This document shows, piece by piece, positions 13,294 to 14,519 of a stretch of 14,519 bases of DNA. Origin of the DNA: Candidatus Saccharibacteria bacterium UBA6039. Its GTDB lineage: Bacteria > Patescibacteriota > Saccharimonadia > Saccharimonadales > Saccharimonadaceae. The notes under the pieces are model-generated. The model was not told the DNA's origin. It searched no databases and saw nothing but the letters and a program-made list of their open reading frames with translations. Position 1 is the first letter of the stretch, and every line of letters starts with the position of its first letter. Where the stretch lies: NCBI GenBank assembly GCA_002427805.1, contig DIZB01000015.1, forward strand, positions 1,159 through 15,677, written 5' to 3'. A program made the translations under genes and the position numbers.

Positions 13294-13323
13294 AAAAAGA
13301 CTCCGATCAAACGGAGTCTTTTT
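13294..13323. terminator. Perfect bidirectional terminator between the small gene and rpsJ
   Basis: Exact 12-bp stem, AAAAAGACTCCG (13294-13305) and CGGAGTCTTTTT (13312-13323), with a 6-nt loop. A-run on one side and T-run on the other give a U-tract in both directions, so it can stop the plus-strand gene (20 nt after its stop) and rpsJ (15 nt after its stop). It separates rpsJ from the rest of the ribosomal operon. Confidence 0.92.
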
Positions 13324-13337
13324 GCTTGTACGTGGAA

Positions 13338-13670
13338 TTACATACGGATTTCTGCGTCAACACCAGCTGGAAGGCTAAGGTTTTGCAGACTGTCGATTGT
13401 CTTTGGGTTGGCATTTGTAATGTCAATAAGACGTTTGTGAACGCGCATCTCGAATGCTTCTCCACCCTTTTTGTAGACGTGTGGGCTTTTGACAACCGTA
13501 AACGTGCTACGACGTGTTGGAAGTGGTACAGGGCCAGCAATGCTTGCGCCAGTACGAATCGCAGTGTCAATAATTTGCTTTGCTGATTGGTCAATGACTT
13601 TGTGGTCATAGGCCTTAAGTCGAATACGGATGCGAAGACCAGCTTCTTTTGTCTCTTTTGCTTCTGCCAT
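13338..13670 (-). CDS. rpsJ: 30S ribosomal protein uS10
   Basis: 30S head protein, in many bacteria also a partner of NusB in antitermination; 110 residues. It has a short N-terminal extension (MAEAKETKEAG), then IRIRLKAYDHKVIDQSAKQI, the conserved loop GPVPLPTRRSTFTVVKSPHV, and the end EMRVHKRLIDITNANPKTIDSLQNLSLPAGVD. The start has AGGAG 9 nt upstream. rpsJ normally heads the S10 operon next to rplC; here it has its own promoter and a strong terminator and is transcribed alone. Confidence 0.97.
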   Translation of the reverse strand: MAEAKETKEAGLRIRIRLKAYDHKVIDQSAKQIIDTAIRTGASIAGPVPLPTRRSTFTVVKSPHVYKKGGEAFEMRVHKRLIDITNANPKTIDSLQNLSLPAGVDAEIRM

Positions 13671-13687
13671 TTTAGTAGGCTCCTTTT

Positions 13688-13703
13688 GCTGAACTACATC
13701 AGC
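13688..13703 (-). promoter_or_regulatory. Small hairpin just before the rpsJ ribosome binding site
   Basis: GCTGA (13688-13692) pairs with TCAGC (13699-13703), 5 bp with a 6-nt loop, ending only 1-4 nt from the AAAAGGAG site of rpsJ. Stem is short, so a regulatory role is only possible. Confidence 0.25.
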
Positions 13704-13781
13704 GTGGTAATGTAACCTCTGTTCGAATCGCTTTTACTCGCGTCTGACCGAGTTCTCACTACGATTAATAATACATCGATT

Positions 13782-13809
13782 AGTATACCAAATTAATGGA
13801 CATTTGCAA
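13782..13809 (-). promoter_or_regulatory. Promoter of rpsJ
   Basis: On the minus strand: TTGCAA (13809-13804), 16-bp spacer ending TGG, then TATACT (13787-13782), an extended -10. The transcript would start near 13775 and give about a 105-nt leader before the rpsJ ATG. Confidence 0.65.
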
Positions 13810-13810
13810 G

Positions 13811-13839
13811 TTGACTATTCCTCTTTTAAATGTTATATT
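13811..13839 (+). promoter_or_regulatory. Promoter of the orphan plus-strand gene
   Basis: TTGACT (13811-13816), 17-bp spacer ending in TGT, then TATATT (13834-13839): an extended -10 with a strong -35. Its -35 box lies one base from the rpsJ -35 box, so the two promoters diverge from a shared spot. Predicted start is near 13846. Confidence 0.7.
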
Positions 13840-13860
13840 ATTTTTGAGCGTAAACGTTAC

Positions 13861-14268
13861 GTGACCAAGAAACATCGGAGTACTGTGTCTTTACTTGCAT
13901 CAACGGACCCTGCCGCGATTTTGCGGTGGACGAGCATACACGAAAAGATCGAAGTTGACAGTGATTATGTCGTATCACCGGATATGGTCGTAGACGTGCT
14001 GCTCAAGAATGTCAGCACTGACCCCCACTCATCTGGCGTTGGTGCAGTCGTTCACGTTCAGCATCTGCCGAAAACGCTCCTTGATCTTCTTGAACGAAGA
14101 GGAAAGCAAGCTTTCGGTCATGCAGTTCGACGGCATTTCACGAGTCAACTGACGAAAAATACAAATGGATATCTTCGACTTGACGTTGGTCTTCTTGGAA
14201 CCCCACCTCATCGTGTCAGCAAGTGTCTCATTCTGATCCACACGGGTCATCCACCCCGCCCCCATTGA
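13861..14268 (+). CDS. Uncharacterised 135-residue protein between tuf and rpsJ
   Basis: The frame can be extended to a TTG at 13804, but that part overlaps the -35/-10 boxes, so the GTG at 13861 (about 15 nt after the predicted transcription start) is preferred; there is no clear Shine-Dalgarno. The product begins TKKHRSTVSLLASTDPAAIL and has no signal peptide, no membrane segment and one Cys. It has a mixed alpha/beta look: strand-like IEVDSDYVVSPDMVVDVLL, then VGAVVHVQHLPKTLLDLLERRGKQAFG, then YLRLDVGLLGTPPHRVSKCLILIHTG. It ends with PPRPH. A strong promoter, a terminator just after the stop and coherent codon use support a real gene. No family recognised. Confidence 0.7.
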   Translation: MTKKHRSTVSLLASTDPAAILRWTSIHEKIEVDSDYVVSPDMVVDVLLKNVSTDPHSSGVGAVVHVQHLPKTLLDLLERRGKQAFGHAVRRHFTSQLTKNTNGYLRLDVGLLGTPPHRVSKCLILIHTGHPPRPH

Positions 14269-14309
14269 CGAGAGCCCCGACGGTTCCTCTGGGACTGGCG
14301 GGGCTCTCG
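14269..14309 (+). terminator. GC-rich terminator after the orphan gene
   Basis: Perfect 11-bp stem CGAGAGCCCCG (14269-14279) with CGGGGCTCTCG (14299-14309), 19-nt loop, followed by CATTTTAG. It begins at the base after the TGA stop. The T-run is only four bases long. A competing pairing exists between 14254-14260 and 14297-14303. Confidence 0.8.
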
Positions 14310-14321
14310 CATTTTAGAAAC

Positions 14322-14351
14322 AAAATACCTCCTAAGTATAGGAGGTATTTT
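14322..14351. terminator. tuf terminator (bidirectional)
   Basis: AAAATACCTCC (14322-14332) pairs with GGAGGTATTTT (14341-14351), 11 bp and an 8-nt loop that can close one more T-A pair. The A/T ends give U-runs in both directions. It is 18 nt past the tuf stop. Confidence 0.9.
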
Positions 14352-14369
14352 ATATTAGAAAGAGTCTAA

Positions 14370-14519
14370 CTATTTAACGATTGAGGTAACCACACCGGCA
14401 CCAACAGTCTTGCCACCTTCGCGGATTGCGAAGTTAAGACCTTGCTCCATTGCAATAGGTGCAAGAAGCTTAACCTTGAACGTAAGTGTGTCGCCAGGGA
14501 TAACAAGCTCTTTGTCAGC
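14370..14519 (-). CDS. tuf: Elongation factor Tu, C-terminal fragment (cut by window edge)
   Basis: The last 49 codons of EF-Tu domain 3. The C-terminus reads FAIREGGKTVGAGVVTSIVK, the near-universal EF-Tu ending, preceded by VIPGDTLTFKVKLLAPIAMEQGL. EF-Tu delivers aminoacyl-tRNA to the ribosome. The usual str-operon order would place rpsJ directly after tuf; here an oppositely oriented gene and two terminators intervene. Confidence 0.97.
   Translation of the reverse strand, partial: ADKELVIPGDTLTFKVKLLAPIAMEQGLNFAIREGGKTVGAGVVTSIVK

Noticed and set aside
13721..13730. GTTCGAATCG resembling a tRNA T-loop in the rpsJ leader
   Set aside because: No acceptor, anticodon or D arms could be built around it on either strand.
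13804..13860. TTG-started extension of the orphan gene
   Set aside because: It covers the -35 and -10 boxes of the promoter that drives the gene, so it would not be in the transcript; GTG at 13861 fits better.
14029..14265. Minus-strand frame of 78 codons opposite the orphan gene
   Set aside because: No promoter or ribosome binding site on that strand, and a terminator for tuf stands directly upstream; more likely a shadow.
1..14519. CRISPR arrays, insertion sequences, integrase sites, tRNA or rRNA genes
   Set aside because: No regularly spaced repeats, transposase motifs or long terminal repeats were seen by eye on either strand.

Overview
The window looks like a piece of a Candidate Phyla Radiation (Patescibacteria) genome, most likely Candidatus Saccharibacteria (TM7). 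This is inferred from four things: a very compact S10-spc ribosomal protein cluster with no rpmD (L30), S14 and L36 without zinc-binding cysteines, TGA used as an ordinary stop (which argues against the code-25 lineages Absconditabacteria and Gracilibacteria), and single-pass or secreted surface proteins placed among the ribosomal genes. No 16S rRNA is present, so the phylum call rests on gene content only.

Layout, right to left, because most genes are on the minus strand. The 3' end of tuf (EF-Tu) lies at 14370-14519 and faces an orphan plus-strand gene (13861-14268) across two terminator hairpins. That orphan gene and rpsJ (S10) diverge from back-to-back promoters whose -35 boxes are almost adjacent. 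rpsJ ends at a perfect bidirectional terminator shared with a small plus-strand gene (12993-13274) for a lysine-rich single-pass membrane protein. Next comes a two-gene minus-strand unit (12893-11419): a secreted DUF3152-type metzincin-like metalloprotease and a membrane-anchored helical protein, joined by an ATGA overlap. rpsJ is therefore cut off from the rest of the S10 operon by about 2 kb of surface-protein genes.

The main ribosomal operon starts with its own promoter and a structured leader RNA, then runs rplC-rplD-rplW-rplB-rpsS-rplV-rpsC-rplP-rpmC-rpsQ-rplN-rplX-rplE-rpsN-rpsH-rplF-rplR-rpsE-rplO-secY. Almost every junction is TAATG, TAATATG or a 2-nt gap, implying strong translational coupling. 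Where adk and map are often found after secY, there is instead one sortase-like protein. It keeps the sortase fold signature, His and Arg but has no cysteine at all; an Asp sits where the catalytic Cys should be. Downstream, infA and the start of rpmJ have two good promoters of their own and so begin a separate operon.

The ribosomal genes supply the large and small subunit proteins, EF-Tu and IF-1 serve elongation and initiation, and SecY is the secretion channel through which the sortase-like protein, the metalloprotease and the helical anchor protein would pass. The most unusual items are the cysteine-less sortase homologue, the metalloprotease pair inserted at the rpsJ/rplC junction, the orphan gene between tuf and rpsJ, and the structured rplC leader. 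No tRNA, rRNA, CRISPR array or insertion sequence was seen, and no gene-free stretch exceeds 300 bases.
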